From the NCBI RefSeq assembly GCF_003131185.1, contig NZ_QFFU01000011.1, positions 1 to 64,000 on the forward strand: a stretch of DNA of 64,000 nt. The letters are read 5' to 3'. Shown in pieces: positions 54,152-63,249 of the stretch. A model generated the notes under the pieces. The model was not told where the DNA came from and did no database searches. It saw nothing but the letters and a program-made list of their open reading frames with translations. The translations under genes were made by a program, and so were the position numbers. The DNA is from Pseudomonas ovata (GTDB lineage: Bacteria; Pseudomonadota; Gammaproteobacteria; Pseudomonadales; Pseudomonadaceae). Numbering within the stretch: the stretch's first letter is position 1; each line of letters opens with the position of its first letter.

Positions 54152-55204
54152 TCAGGTGGCCGAGCGCAAATGCCCGGCCCTGAGCGGTTGCGGGTCGAGC
54201 AACTGGTAGAGGTTCTTGATGTTGGCCGGCGTCGGCACCAGGTGGATGCGCTCGCCGATCGAGTGCTGTCGTGCCAGGTCCTGCAGGTAGCGCAAGGATG
54301 AAAAATCTTCCAGGGCAAAGCCCACCGAATCGAAGACCGTGACCTGATCGGTGCGCTCACGACCCGGTACTTCACCCTGGGCAATCCTGAAGAACTCGGT
54401 GACGGGAAAGTCGGCTTCCAGTTGTTGAATGTCGCCTTCAATCCGGGTTTGTGGTTCGAATTCCACGATGACCCGGGCGTTGCGCAGAATGTCGGCGTGC
54501 AGTTCGGTTTTGCCCGGGCAGTCGCCGCCTACGGCATTGATATGCATGCCGGGCTCGACCATGTCGGGGGTGAGAATCGTTGCATAGGCTTTGTCGGCGG
54601 TCACGGTGGTGACGATGTGCGCGCCCTTGACCGCCTCCTGTATCGAGTCGGCAATGATCACCCGCAGCCCGGGGAAGGCCGCCAGGTTCTGCTTGAGCTT
54701 GAGCGAGGCGGCCCGATCGATATCGAACACGCGGATTTCGTCGATGCCCAGCATTTCATGGAAGGCCAGGGCCTGGAATTCGCTCTGGGCACCATTGCCG
54801 ATGATTGCCATCGAGCTTGCCCCGGGCCGGGCGAGCGATTGCGCGACCAGCGCGGAAGTGGCGGCCGTGCGCACGGCGGTCGTCAGGGTCAGTTCACTGA
54901 GCAGGGTGGGATAGCCACTGTGGACGTCGGCCAGCACCCCGAAGGCCATGACCGTCAGCAGGTCGTTCTGACCGTTGTCCGGATGGCCGTTGACGTACTT
55001 GAACGCATATTGCTGCCCATCATCGGTCGGCATCAGTTCGATCACCCCGTTGGGCGAGTGATTGGCGGTGCGCGGCGACTTGTCGAATTCGGCCCAGCGC
55101 AAGTAGTCGGCTTCGATATAGCAGGCCATTTCGCGAATGGCCTGGCGAATGCCGACCGTGGTGAACAGGCGCGCGGCCTGATCGACGTCGATGAAAAGCG
55201 TCAT
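54152..55204 (-). CDS. ornithine cyclodeaminase
   Basis: This 350-residue enzyme of the ornithine cyclodeaminase/mu-crystallin family is predicted to convert L-ornithine to L-proline and ammonia with NAD. The dinucleotide fold is marked by MAIIGNGAQSEFQALAF, and the family region AVGGDCPGKTELHADIL carries the catalytic aspartate seen in true ornithine cyclodeaminases. The ATG at 55204 follows CAGGAAGC. It is 46 bp downstream of the deacetylase gene and followed by the permease. Related dehydrogenases share the fold, but the length and motifs favour ornithine. Confidence 0.92.
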   Translation of the reverse strand: MTLFIDVDQAARLFTTVGIRQAIREMACYIEADYLRWAEFDKSPRTANHSPNGVIELMPTDDGQQYAFKYVNGHPDNGQNDLLTVMAFGVLADVHSGYPTLLSELTLTTAVRTAATSALVAQSLARPGASSMAIIGNGAQSEFQALAFHEMLGIDEIRVFDIDRAASLKLKQNLAAFPGLRVIIADSIQEAVKGAHIVTTVTADKAYATILTPDMVEPGMHINAVGGDCPGKTELHADILRNARVIVEFEPQTRIEGDIQQLEADFPVTEFFRIAQGEVPGRERTDQVTVFDSVGFALEDFSSLRYLQDLARQHSIGERIHLVPTPANIKNLYQLLDPQPLRAGHLRSAT

Positions 55205-55250
55205 GGTGTGCTTCCTGGATTGACTGGTTGAAAGGTGCAGCTTGGGAATG

Positions 55251-56285
55251 TCAGGCGCGCTTGCTTTCGTAGCCATGCAGCACGTTGACGGCATTGATGC
55301 CGATTTCGTCGACCATGTAGCCGCCTTCCATGACGAACAGCGTGGGGCAACCGATGCTCGCGATCAGCTCGCCGATGCCGATGAAATCGTCACTTTCGAG
55401 CAGGAAGTGGCTGATCGGGTCGTCCTTGAACGTATCGACCCCGAGGGAGATCACCAGCACCTGAGGGGCGAACTGCTGGAGTTGCTTGCAGGCATGCAGC
55501 AAGGCATCGCGATAGCGTTGCCAGGTGGTGTTTTTCGGCAATGGGTAGTTGTGGTTGAAGCCCTCGCCGTGGCCGACACCGACTTCGTGGCTGAAGCCCG
55601 AGTAGTACGGATAGGACACTGCCGGCTCGCCGTGCAGCGAGACGAACATGACGTCACGGCGGTCATAGAAAATGTTCTGGGTGCCGTTGCCGTGATGAAA
55701 GTCGACGTCCAGCGCCGCGACGCGTTGGGCGCCTTGCGTGATCGCTTGTTGGGCGGCGATGGCGGCGTTGTTGAGATAGCAGTAGCCACCCATGTATTCG
55801 CGTGCCGCGTGATGGCCGGGCGGCCGGCAGAGGGCAAAGGCACTGTCGTGGCCTTCATCGAGCAGCGCCAGGCCGGTCAGGGCGATGTCGGCGCTGGTCC
55901 TGGCCGCTTGCCAGGTGCTGGCGGTAATCGGTGAGCCGGCATCCATGGCATAGAAACCCAGCTGGCCGTCGATGAACGCGGGCACCTGCTGGTTGGCCAG
56001 GTCGCGCACCGGCCATACCAGCGGCAAGGCATCGTGGGTGCGTCCGGTGGCGGACCACTGCGCCCAGGCGGTTTCCAGAAAACTGACATAGCGCTCGCTG
56101 TGGGCGTTGACATAGCACGCCCGGTCAAAGGCTCGCGGCTCGATGATCTGGCCGAGGCCGACCTGCTTGACGCGGTGATGAACAGTGTCTGCCCGGCTGG
56201 GCTGTTCGAACGAAGGCTTGAGCACACCGTCTTTCAATTCGGTGCCGTGATGCAGGCGGTGGGAATCACTAAAAACTGTAAACAT
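55251..56285 (-). CDS. acetylpolyamine amidohydrolase / histone-deacetylase family protein
   Basis: This 344-residue zinc deacetylase is related to the P. aeruginosa acetylpolyamine amidohydrolases. The opening MFTVFSDSHRLHHG matches that group. The catalytic His pair is in RPPGHHAAREYMGGYC, zinc ligands lie in LDVDFHHGNGTQ and SLGVDTFKDDP, and the catalytic tyrosine is in VMEGGYMVDE. It should release acetate from acetylated polyamines or a similar acyl amine. I chose the ATG at 56285 over 56294 on homology. It is divergent from an Lrp-type regulator. Confidence 0.92.
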   Translation of the reverse strand: MFTVFSDSHRLHHGTELKDGVLKPSFEQPSRADTVHHRVKQVGLGQIIEPRAFDRACYVNAHSERYVSFLETAWAQWSATGRTHDALPLVWPVRDLANQQVPAFIDGQLGFYAMDAGSPITASTWQAARTSADIALTGLALLDEGHDSAFALCRPPGHHAAREYMGGYCYLNNAAIAAQQAITQGAQRVAALDVDFHHGNGTQNIFYDRRDVMFVSLHGEPAVSYPYYSGFSHEVGVGHGEGFNHNYPLPKNTTWQRYRDALLHACKQLQQFAPQVLVISLGVDTFKDDPISHFLLESDDFIGIGELIASIGCPTLFVMEGGYMVDEIGINAVNVLHGYESKRA

Positions 56286-56404
56286 TCTGCGCATCCGTTA
56301 ATGTGAGCCGGTGAAACTATTCTGTTCCGACCCCGGGGCGCTTTCTTTGCTTTGTATTCGTGCCTTTTAAAAAAATTCGGGTTTTTTTACTCAGGAATGA
56401 CGCG

Positions 56405-56905
56405 ATGAAGAAAAAATTATCCAAACGCATCAGTCTTGATGAAACCGACCTGGCGATCCTTGAGTTGCTGCAGGACGATGCGAGTATTTCCAACGCCGAA
56501 CTCAGTGAGCGGCTGTCGTTAAGCCTGACGCCGTGCTGGCGACGGCGCAAGCGCATGGAGGAGGCCGGCGTGATCAAGGGCTACCAGGCCAACCTCGACA
56601 GGCGCATGCTGGGGCTGGATATCATGGCCTTTGTGCACATCCGCTTTTCTACCCACGCCGACCATGCGCCGGATGACTTCGAGGCCGTGATTGCGCAGTT
56701 GCCCGAGGTCCTGGCCTGTCACAAGATCACCGGCGATGCCGACTATGTGCTGCAAGTGCTGGCAGAAGACCTCGACAGCTACAGTGACTTCATCGAGCAG
56801 GTGCTCAGGCGCCAGGTGGGCATCGCCTCCATCCAGTCCAGCCTGGCCCTGCGCGAGGTCAAGACCGGCAACCGTATCGCGATACCGAAGCCGGGCACGT
56901 CCTGA
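56405..56905 (+). CDS. Lrp/AsnC family transcriptional regulator
   Basis: This is a 166-residue regulator. The N-terminal helix-turn-helix (LDETDLAILELLQDDASISNAELSERL) is followed by TPCWRRRKRMEEAGVIKGYQA and the RAM ligand-binding domain (LACHKITGDADYVLQVLAEDLDSYSDF). CAGGAA precedes the ATG at 56405. It is divergent from the deacetylase, cyclodeaminase and permease genes and is most likely their amino-acid-responsive regulator, the usual arrangement for this family. Confidence 0.93.
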   Translation: MKKKLSKRISLDETDLAILELLQDDASISNAELSERLSLSLTPCWRRRKRMEEAGVIKGYQANLDRRMLGLDIMAFVHIRFSTHADHAPDDFEAVIAQLPEVLACHKITGDADYVLQVLAEDLDSYSDFIEQVLRRQVGIASIQSSLALREVKTGNRIAIPKPGTS

Positions 56906-56919
56906 GTCACCCCTGACAC

Positions 56920-57438
56920 TCAACCAAACACCACCGCTCCATCGTCTTTCGCCAGGCTGAACGCTTGTTGCCACTGCTGGTACAGCGCCCAGAACACGCC
57001 GCCGATCTGCTCGGCCTTGTCGGCATGGGCGGCATAGTCTGCGGCCAGCCTGGCGCTGGCGCTCGGCCCCAGAGTCCCGTCGCTGTCGGTGAAATTGATC
57101 TGCTCGAAGAAAGGTCCTTGGCTGGAAACCCAGGCGCCGGCGTCATACCCCTCGGTCTCGCCGTCAGGGCCTTCATAGCGGGTCAGGGGATAACCTGCCA
57201 TCTGCGCCAACTGGTTGCGCCAGGCGCAGTAGCCGGTGTAGCTGCCGGCGCGAAACTCAAGGGTTTCGCCACCCACCTGATAGGCAACGTCAGGCTTGAG
57301 ACCTTCAAGCCGGCCCGGAAAGTCATCGCTCTCGCGAAATTGGCGGTAGTGCTCCCAGTCTTCGAGTTCACCGTCCTGATCACGCCTGGCGTCAGGCGCT
57401 TCCACCAGTTTGCTGTAGGCACAAATATCCAGGCCCAT
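56920..57438 (-). CDS. hypothetical protein, 172 residues
   Basis: This is a soluble acidic protein starting MGLDICAYSKLVEAPDARRD, with GSYTGYCAWRNQLAQMAG and a C-terminal ALYQQWQQAFSLAKDDG. I have no family name or role for it. The start at 57438 fits this opening, and GGAG lies about 12 nt upstream; the frame extends to 57480 without plausible protein character. It is convergent with the Lrp gene. Confidence 0.72.
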   Translation of the reverse strand: MGLDICAYSKLVEAPDARRDQDGELEDWEHYRQFRESDDFPGRLEGLKPDVAYQVGGETLEFRAGSYTGYCAWRNQLAQMAGYPLTRYEGPDGETEGYDAGAWVSSQGPFFEQINFTDSDGTLGPSASARLAADYAAHADKAEQIGGVFWALYQQWQQAFSLAKDDGAVVFG

Positions 57439-57569
57439 GACTGCTGTGCTCCATTGGTTGTGAACTGCAAGGGACAGCATGATCGGGGAAATATTCGCCA
57501 GGAGGGTCTGCCGACAGGCCGCAGGGAGAGGGTGGCCTGGGGCCGTGTCATGCGTACACTTCGCGGTTC

Positions 57570-57601
57570 AAGCCGCGCCTGCGAACTTGCGGCGGCTTTT
57601 T
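57570..57601 (+). terminator. terminator-like hairpin upstream of the small secreted protein
   Basis: Arms AAGCCGC (57570-57576) and GCGGCTT (57592-57598) close on a 15-nt loop that can partly pair, followed by TTTTT on the plus strand. It ends about 70 bp before the ATG at 57673, so it could be a leader attenuator or the end of a short non-coding transcript rather than the end of a gene. Confidence 0.4.
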
Positions 57602-57672
57602 CAGTCACAGGCATGTTGATCACCCTCGGCATGGCACCGGCCGTTCGCATTCGTACACAGAAGGGAAAAGGC

Positions 57673-58077
57673 ATGAAAGCACTCATGGCGGGTATGACGC
57701 TGGCGCTGTTGAGCACGACCGCTGGCGCCGACGATTACAGCGGTGTCCCGCAGCGGCTGTTCGAACAGATCCAGGCCAGGCAGTTCGACAAGGCTATCGA
57801 TACGATGGGCGTCAAGAAGGACATGGACCCTGAAGACAGGCAACAGATGGTCCAGTACATGAGCAAGGCTTTCGGTGGGGAGTACAAGTTTCATGAACTC
57901 ATCGAGGAGCGCACCGTCGGCACCCGGTATGTGACCCTGGTGTATCTGGTGGGCATGCGGGAAGGGCCGGCCGGGCTGCGCATGCAGTTGTACAAGCCTG
58001 ATGAGACCTGGTTGGCGCAGACTTTCGCGATCAATTCCGACTACGACGAGCTGGTCAAGGAAAAGAAAAAAGACTGA
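57673..58077 (+). CDS. small secreted protein of unknown function
   Basis: This is a 134-residue protein. A signal peptide (MKALMAGMTLALLSTTAGA) precedes a soluble domain with QRLFEQIQARQFDKAIDTM and a beta-rich part (RYVTLVYLVGMREGPAGLRMQLY) ending in a lysine-rich tail. The shape suggests an NTF2-like or similar small fold, but I cannot name the family. AAGGGAAAAGG precedes the ATG at 57673. It should reside in the periplasm. Confidence 0.72.
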   Translation: MKALMAGMTLALLSTTAGADDYSGVPQRLFEQIQARQFDKAIDTMGVKKDMDPEDRQQMVQYMSKAFGGEYKFHELIEERTVGTRYVTLVYLVGMREGPAGLRMQLYKPDETWLAQTFAINSDYDELVKEKKKD

Positions 58078-58081
58078 TAAA

Positions 58082-58095
58082 GCCCCTCCAGGGGC
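58082..58095 (+). terminator. short hairpin after the small secreted protein
   Basis: GCCCCT (58082-58087) pairs with AGGGGC (58090-58095) across two bases, 5 bp after the stop codon. The stem is GC-rich but the loop is very tight and no T run follows, so this is a weak candidate. Confidence 0.35.
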
Positions 58096-58184
58096 GGCAG
58101 GAGCCGGTCAAAGCCTCGTGCTATTCATCAATGACGACCGAGCGTTCTAGAATCGGCTGACATTCATTCGGCACGGACTTCACT

Positions 58185-59111
58185 ATGGCGCGTTCAACCG
58201 TTGCAGCCCTTCAGATCGGCTCTCTGCCCGGTGGCAAGGCCCAGACCCTGGCACTGATCCTGTCTTATGAAGAGGCCATCCTGGCCTCGGGCGCCACGCT
58301 GGTGGTGTTGCCCGAAGCGATTCTGGGCGGCTACCCCAAGGGTGAGGATTTCGGCACGCGCCTGGGCTATCGCTTGCCCGAGGGGCGTGAGGCCTATGCA
58401 CGTTATTTCGATAATGCGATTGCCCTGGACGGCGACGAAGTCCATGCGCTGGCAGGACTCGCGCAGCGCACAGGGGCGCATCTGGTGGTCGGGGTCATCG
58501 AGCGTGCGGGCAGCTCGCTGTTCTGTACCGCATTGTTCTTCGACCCGGCCCAGGGCCTGATCGGCAAGCACCGCAAGCTGATGCCCACCGGCACCGAGCG
58601 GCTGATCTGGGGGCAGGGCGATGGCTCGACCCTGCCGGTGTTCGATGTGCCGGCCGGCCGCATCGGCGCGGCGATCTGCTGGGAAAACCACATGCCGTTG
58701 CTGCGCACCGCGATGTACGCCAAGGGGGTCGAGATCTGGTGCGCGCCGACCGTGGATGAGCGCGATGTGTGGCACAGTTCGATGCGCCATATCGCCCATG
58801 AAGGCCGCTGCTTTGTCATCAGTGCCTGCCAGGTGCAGCCGTCGCCCGCCGAGTCCGGTACCGAGGTGCCCGGCTGGGAGGCTGACCGTCCGCTGATCAA
58901 CGGTGGCAGCATGATCGTCGGCCCATTGGGCGATGTGCTGGCGGGACCGTTGAAGGGCGCGGGCGGCTTGCTGACCGCCGAGATCGATACCGGTGAGCTG
59001 GTCAGGGCGCGGTATGACTTTGACGTGGTCGGGCATTACTCGCGACCGGATATCTTTGAGCTGACCGTGGACGAGCGGGCAAGGTCGGGGGTCGTTTTCA
59101 TCAATCGATAA
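58185..59111 (+). CDS. nitrilase
   Basis: This 308-residue carbon-nitrogen hydrolase is predicted to convert a nitrile directly to the carboxylic acid and ammonia. The catalytic triad is visible as Glu44 ([13 protein letters not shown]), Lys131 ([19 protein letters not shown]) and Cys165 ([14 protein letters not shown]). The PKG and CWENHMP segments are typical of true nitrilases rather than amidases, and the wording resembles the arylacetonitrilase/aliphatic group. It has no operon partner. A GC hairpin at 59114-59138 follows it. The natural nitrile is unknown. Confidence 0.92.
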   Translation: MARSTVAALQIGSLPGGKAQTLALILSYEEAILASGATLVVLPEAILGGYPKGEDFGTRLGYRLPEGREAYARYFDNAIALDGDEVHALAGLAQRTGAHLVVGVIERAGSSLFCTALFFDPAQGLIGKHRKLMPTGTERLIWGQGDGSTLPVFDVPAGRIGAAICWENHMPLLRTAMYAKGVEIWCAPTVDERDVWHSSMRHIAHEGRCFVISACQVQPSPAESGTEVPGWEADRPLINGGSMIVGPLGDVLAGPLKGAGGLLTAEIDTGELVRARYDFDVVGHYSRPDIFELTVDERARSGVVFINR

Positions 59112-59317
59112 GACCGGCCATCGGTTTTATCGGGCCGGCGTGCTACTTGTTGCGCGATGGCCTCTGTACAAGGCACTTTTTCGATACGCAAACGGATGAA
59201 AGAGATTATTTTGGCGGGCCTGATCGCCGGGAGTATCCTGCTCCCGGTCTGGCCATGCGCCATTAATAAGATCTCAGAGAGTCCGTCAGTGGTGACAAAC
59301 ATGTGTAGGTGGGGGCC

Positions 59318-61894
59318 GTGCTGAAACACCTTTCCCGGGAGGCGCTGGAGGCCGAGATCATGCGCCTGCACAGTCTGCTTGAGACCGTCGGCCTCGACGC
59401 CGCACCGCAGGTGCCGACATCCCATGCCTTGACCCTGGCCACGCCGCACTACACGCCAGTGGCGGGGCTTGCGATCGAAGAAACCCAGGAGCGCTATCGG
59501 CTGGCGGCCAAGGCCACCAATGACGCGATCTGGGATTGGGACCTGCAGGCCAATCATGTGCAGTGGAACGACGCCCTGCGAGACGCCTATGGCCATCGCC
59601 TGACCGCGCAGGACATGACCGGCGACTGGTGGATTGCGCAGATTCATCCCGATGACAGAGCGCGTATCCACGACTCGATCCATGCCTTGATCGACGGTCA
59701 GGGCGATGCCTGGTCCGACGAATATCGTTTTCATCGCGCCGACGGCTCCTGGGCCGAGGTGCTTGACCGTGGCCATGTGATCCGTAACGCGCAAGGTCAG
59801 GCCGTGCGCATGATCGGCGCGATGCTCGACCTGACCCGGGTGCGGCGTGCGGAAAAGGCCCTGCTAAAAAGCGAGGCGCTGTACCGCACCATTCTGGAGA
59901 CCATCGAGGCGGCGTTTGCGATTGTCCAGGTCAAGTTCGACGCCGATGATCAGCCGATCGACTACCGCTTTGTCGAGGTCAATGCCGCGTTCGAGCAACA
60001 GGCCGGGGTCAACCTGCGCGGCAAGTGGGTCACCGAATTTGCGCCGGACCTGGAGCCGTTCTGGTTCAAGGCCTACGGGCATGTGGCCAAGACCGGCGAG
60101 CCGGCCAACTTCGAGAACTATGCCGAGGCCTTCGAGCGCTGGTTTGACGTGCGGGCCGTGCGGGTCGGCGATCCGGCCGAACGCACGATCGGCATCTTTT
60201 TCAGCGACGTGACCGAGCGCCGCAATGCCCAGGAGCGCTTGCGCGTCAGCGAGTCGCTGGCGCGTGAAAACGTGCAGCGGGTGCAACTGGCGCTGGCGGC
60301 AGGAGCAATCATCGGTACCTGGCACTGGGATCTGCTCACTGACCGCTTCACGGTCGATGAAGGTTTTGCCGACGCCTTTGGCCTGGACCCGGCACTGGGG
60401 CGCACGGGGTTGAGCCTGGTGCAGGTGATCACCACCGTGCACCCGGATGACCAGGACGGCTTGATTACCGCCATCCATGAGGTGATCCGGCGCGGTGGCG
60501 CCTATGCCCACCAGTACCGGGTACGGCGTGCCGATGGCAATTATTACTGGATCGAGGCCAACGGGCGGGTCGACCTGGCCGAGGACGGCACGGGCCTGAG
60601 CTTTCCAGGGGTGTTGATCGATGTGCAGGAGCGTCGTACCGTCGAAGCCGAGCGTGACCGCGCCACCGCCGCCCTGCGGGCCATGAATGACACGCTGGAG
60701 CACCGTGTGGCCGAGCGCACGGCCGAATTGATGCAGGCCGAAGAAAAACTGCGTCAGTCGCAGAAAATGGAGGCGGTTGGACAACTGACCGGGGGACTGG
60801 CGCATGACTTCAATAACCTGCTGGCCGGCATTTCGGGGTCCCTGGAACTGATCGACATGCGCATCACCCAGGGCCGCCTGACCGACATTGGCAAATACAT
60901 CGGCGCCGCCCAGGGGGCGGCCCGCCGCGCCGCGTCCCTGACCCACCGGCTGCTGGCGTTTTCCCGGCGCCAGACCCTCGACCCCAGGCCCACCCATGTC
61001 AATGCACTGGTCGCCGGCATGGTCGAGATGATTCAACGCACGGTCGGCCCCGGTATCCACGTCGAAGCCCTGGGGGCGCCCACGCTGTGGCCGACCCTGG
61101 TCGATGCCAGTCAATTGGAAAACGCCTTGCTGAACCTGTGCCTCAACGCCCGCGACGCGATGCCGGACGGTGGCAGCATCACCATCAGGACCGCCAACCA
61201 CTGCATGGACGCTGCCGCCGCCCAGGTCTACGATCTGCCTGAAGGCCAGTACCTGTGTCTGTGCGTGACCGATACCGGCACCGGGATGACCCCGGACATC
61301 ATGGCCAAGGCCTTCGATCCGTTTTTCACCACCAAGCCGATCGGCCAGGGCACCGGGCTTGGACTGTCGATGATCTATGGCTTTGCCAAGCAGTCTGGCG
61401 GGCAGGTGCGCATTGCCTCGACCGTCGGCCAAGGGACTACGGTGTGCCTCTATTTACCGCGCTATTTCGGTACGGCGACAGACAGCGAAGGCGACATTGA
61501 GCCGATACCGGCGGCACTTGCCGGAGGCGGCGAAACCATTCTGGTGGTCGACGACGAACCCACGGTGCGCATGCTGCTGGCCGATGTACTGGGCGATCTG
61601 GGTTACACCGTGATCGAGGCCGGCGACAGCATGGCCGGGCTCAAGGTGCTGCGCTCGGATGTGCGCATCGACCTGCTGGTGACCGACGTGGGCCTGCCCG
61701 GTGGCATGAACGGCCGGCAGATGGCCGACGCCGGCCTGGAGATTCGTGCTGGCCTCAAGACCCTGTTCATTACCGGCTACGCCGAAAGTGCAGCGCTTGG
61801 CGATGCGCAACTGGGTCCAGGCAGGCTGGTACTGACCAAGCCTTTTACCGCCGAGGCGCTGGCAGGGCGGGTGAGGGCGTTGATGGGGACGTAA
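59318..61894 (+). CDS. hybrid sensor histidine kinase with three PAS domains
   Basis: This is a soluble hybrid kinase of about 858 residues. Three PAS/PAC units span roughly residues 60-185 (AIWDWDLQANHVQWND), 190-310 and 330-455 (GTWHWDLLTDRFTVDEGF). A coiled coil follows (EHRVAERTAELMQAEEKL), then HisKA with the phospho-acceptor in GGLAHDFNN, HATPase with GTGLGLSMIYGF, and a receiver domain with the Asp in LLVTDVGLPGG. The GTG at 59318 has AGGTGGGG upstream; the GTG at 59309 is the alternative. The kinase core is close to that of the LOV kinase at 48.9-50.5 kb. The stimulus is unknown. Confidence 0.92.
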   Translation: MLKHLSREALEAEIMRLHSLLETVGLDAAPQVPTSHALTLATPHYTPVAGLAIEETQERYRLAAKATNDAIWDWDLQANHVQWNDALRDAYGHRLTAQDMTGDWWIAQIHPDDRARIHDSIHALIDGQGDAWSDEYRFHRADGSWAEVLDRGHVIRNAQGQAVRMIGAMLDLTRVRRAEKALLKSEALYRTILETIEAAFAIVQVKFDADDQPIDYRFVEVNAAFEQQAGVNLRGKWVTEFAPDLEPFWFKAYGHVAKTGEPANFENYAEAFERWFDVRAVRVGDPAERTIGIFFSDVTERRNAQERLRVSESLARENVQRVQLALAAGAIIGTWHWDLLTDRFTVDEGFADAFGLDPALGRTGLSLVQVITTVHPDDQDGLITAIHEVIRRGGAYAHQYRVRRADGNYYWIEANGRVDLAEDGTGLSFPGVLIDVQERRTVEAERDRATAALRAMNDTLEHRVAERTAELMQAEEKLRQSQKMEAVGQLTGGLAHDFNNLLAGISGSLELIDMRITQGRLTDIGKYIGAAQGAARRAASLTHRLLAFSRRQTLDPRPTHVNALVAGMVEMIQRTVGPGIHVEALGAPTLWPTLVDASQLENALLNLCLNARDAMPDGGSITIRTANHCMDAAAAQVYDLPEGQYLCLCVTDTGTGMTPDIMAKAFDPFFTTKPIGQGTGLGLSMIYGFAKQSGGQVRIASTVGQGTTVCLYLPRYFGTATDSEGDIEPIPAALAGGGETILVVDDEPTVRMLLADVLGDLGYTVIEAGDSMAGLKVLRSDVRIDLLVTDVGLPGGMNGRQMADAGLEIRAGLKTLFITGYAESAALGDAQLGPGRLVLTKPFTAEALAGRVRALMGT

Positions 61895-61911
61895 CGGCCC
61901 CCGATAGATGG

Positions 61912-61966
61912 GCAGGAGCGGCCGGACGGCGAAGGTGCTGCCTTTCGCGGCTAAAGCCGCTCCTGC
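61912..61966. repeat. REP palindrome
   Basis: Arms GCAGGAGCGGC (61912-61922) and GCCGCTCCTGC (61956-61966) are perfect inverse repeats, with a nested GCGGC-TAAA-GCCGC hairpin at the right side. It lies between the convergent hybrid kinase and endonuclease genes and is of the usual Pseudomonas REP type. Confidence 0.75.
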
Positions 61967-61983
61967 GAAGATTGCGTCCAGGC

Positions 61984-62946
61984 TTACTTGCAGTTTCCGG
62001 CCTTTCTGTACCCGGCGGCTACTGCCTGGGACTCGGATTCGAACGCGACCTGGTTCTTGGCCGACACCTTGTCATAGCTCGGGCAGCCGCTGGGCAGGTG
62101 GTAGATCTGGCTGGTGCGGTTGCCGATGATCGAGCCGGCCGAGGCGGTGGTCGCTGCTGCAGGCGCGGTGGCTGCTTGCGCCCGTGCCGGGATCGGGCTG
62201 ACCAGGCCATCGCCGACCGGCTTGTAATCCAGGGTCCAGGTGCGCGCACCGGTCACGAATGGGTTGGTGTGGCCCATGATCGCGGTGATGCGGTTATTGC
62301 GCTCCTTTTCCCAAGCACTGACCGGGTGCTGTTTGTTCCAGGCCATCAAGACCTGTTGCTGCTGACGCGACATGCTCAGGTTATAGCGATCGAACATATA
62401 GAACGTGGTCCGCGCCACCAGGCCTTTGACTTCATCACGCGGTTCGGCCACGCGCTGTTCAAAGTCCACCTTGGTCTTGCATTGACCATATTGCGGCGCC
62501 ACACCAGAGACCATGCCGTAGTTGTAGTTGCTGCGGTCGCCATTCACTTCACCCACCGCCGGGTAAAGATTGAACAGGTTGGCTTCCATGCTGCGGAACA
62601 CCGGGTCGTCATCAATACAATGCTCGCGTCCGCCGTTGGCCCAGCACTGGCGCTGATGCCCGAAGGTCCAGGCCGGCACGATGTGTTCCCACTCGGTGCG
62701 CTCGGCGCGGTTTTCCTGTTTGCGGGTTTTATAACCACAGGATTTGGCATCGACCTGGCCGCCCGATTTACCGACCCAGTTCCACTGGCAGCCGCAATAC
62801 AACTCGCCTTGGGCACTGTTGGCCTGGTCCATGTAAATCTTTTCCTTGGCGACCACTTTGGCGTCGGCAAAGGTTGCGGGCGGCGCGGCGAAGGCAAAGT
62901 TGCCCAGTGACAGCGACAGCAGTACAGCGAAAAACAGGGTTTTCAT
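61984..62946 (-). CDS. endA: secreted endonuclease I family protein with Ada-like metal-binding tail
   Basis: This is a 320-residue exported nuclease. After a signal peptide (FFAVLLSLSLGNFAFA), residues 25-235 match EndA/NucM: the HNH-like core TEWEHIVPAWTFGHQRQCW, DPVFRSMEANLFNLYPAVGEVNGDRSN with the metal-binding Asn, and paired cysteines (YCGCQW, SCGYK). After a low-complexity Ala/Pro linker, residues 272-320 form an Ada-like cysteine domain (IIGNRTSQIYHLPSGCPSY...AGNC). It probably degrades double-stranded DNA in the periplasm or outside the cell. Fusion with the Ada-like tail is common in environmental pseudomonads. Confidence 0.93.
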   Translation of the reverse strand: MKTLFFAVLLSLSLGNFAFAAPPATFADAKVVAKEKIYMDQANSAQGELYCGCQWNWVGKSGGQVDAKSCGYKTRKQENRAERTEWEHIVPAWTFGHQRQCWANGGREHCIDDDPVFRSMEANLFNLYPAVGEVNGDRSNYNYGMVSGVAPQYGQCKTKVDFEQRVAEPRDEVKGLVARTTFYMFDRYNLSMSRQQQQVLMAWNKQHPVSAWEKERNNRITAIMGHTNPFVTGARTWTLDYKPVGDGLVSPIPARAQAATAPAAATTASAGSIIGNRTSQIYHLPSGCPSYDKVSAKNQVAFESESQAVAAGYRKAGNCK

Positions 62947-62978
62947 AAGGACGTCATAATCAGAATAAAGGCGCGCGC

Positions 62979-62984
62979 ATTATA
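62979..62984 (-). promoter_or_regulatory. candidate -10 box of endA
   Basis: On the minus strand the sequence reads TATAAT, 33 bp before the endA start, followed upstream by an inverted repeat (AGCCCT...AGGGCT) in the spacer region. No clear -35 box is seen. The remaining part of the 303-bp gap up to 63249 must include the right end of the IS200/IS605-type element, whose exact boundary I cannot fix. Confidence 0.4.
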
Positions 62985-63249
62985 GCCCTAACAGGGAGAG
63001 GGCTGATAAATAGGAAAAATTTAAAGGCGCGCGCAGGGGCGGGAAAGGACATGCCTCAATCGCAGGCGTGTGAGCGGGCTGGACAAGGACCCTTTTCAGG
63101 CAGGCAAAGGCGTTTACTCAGCCTCAATGCCACAGTGCAGACACCTCCACAAGTTAGAAATGCTTAACCGGCATATTGATTTGTCAGAGACGTGATTGCC
63201 TGGACGGAGAACTTACGATTTCCCTGAGGTTACACGGCGGGTTGGCATC

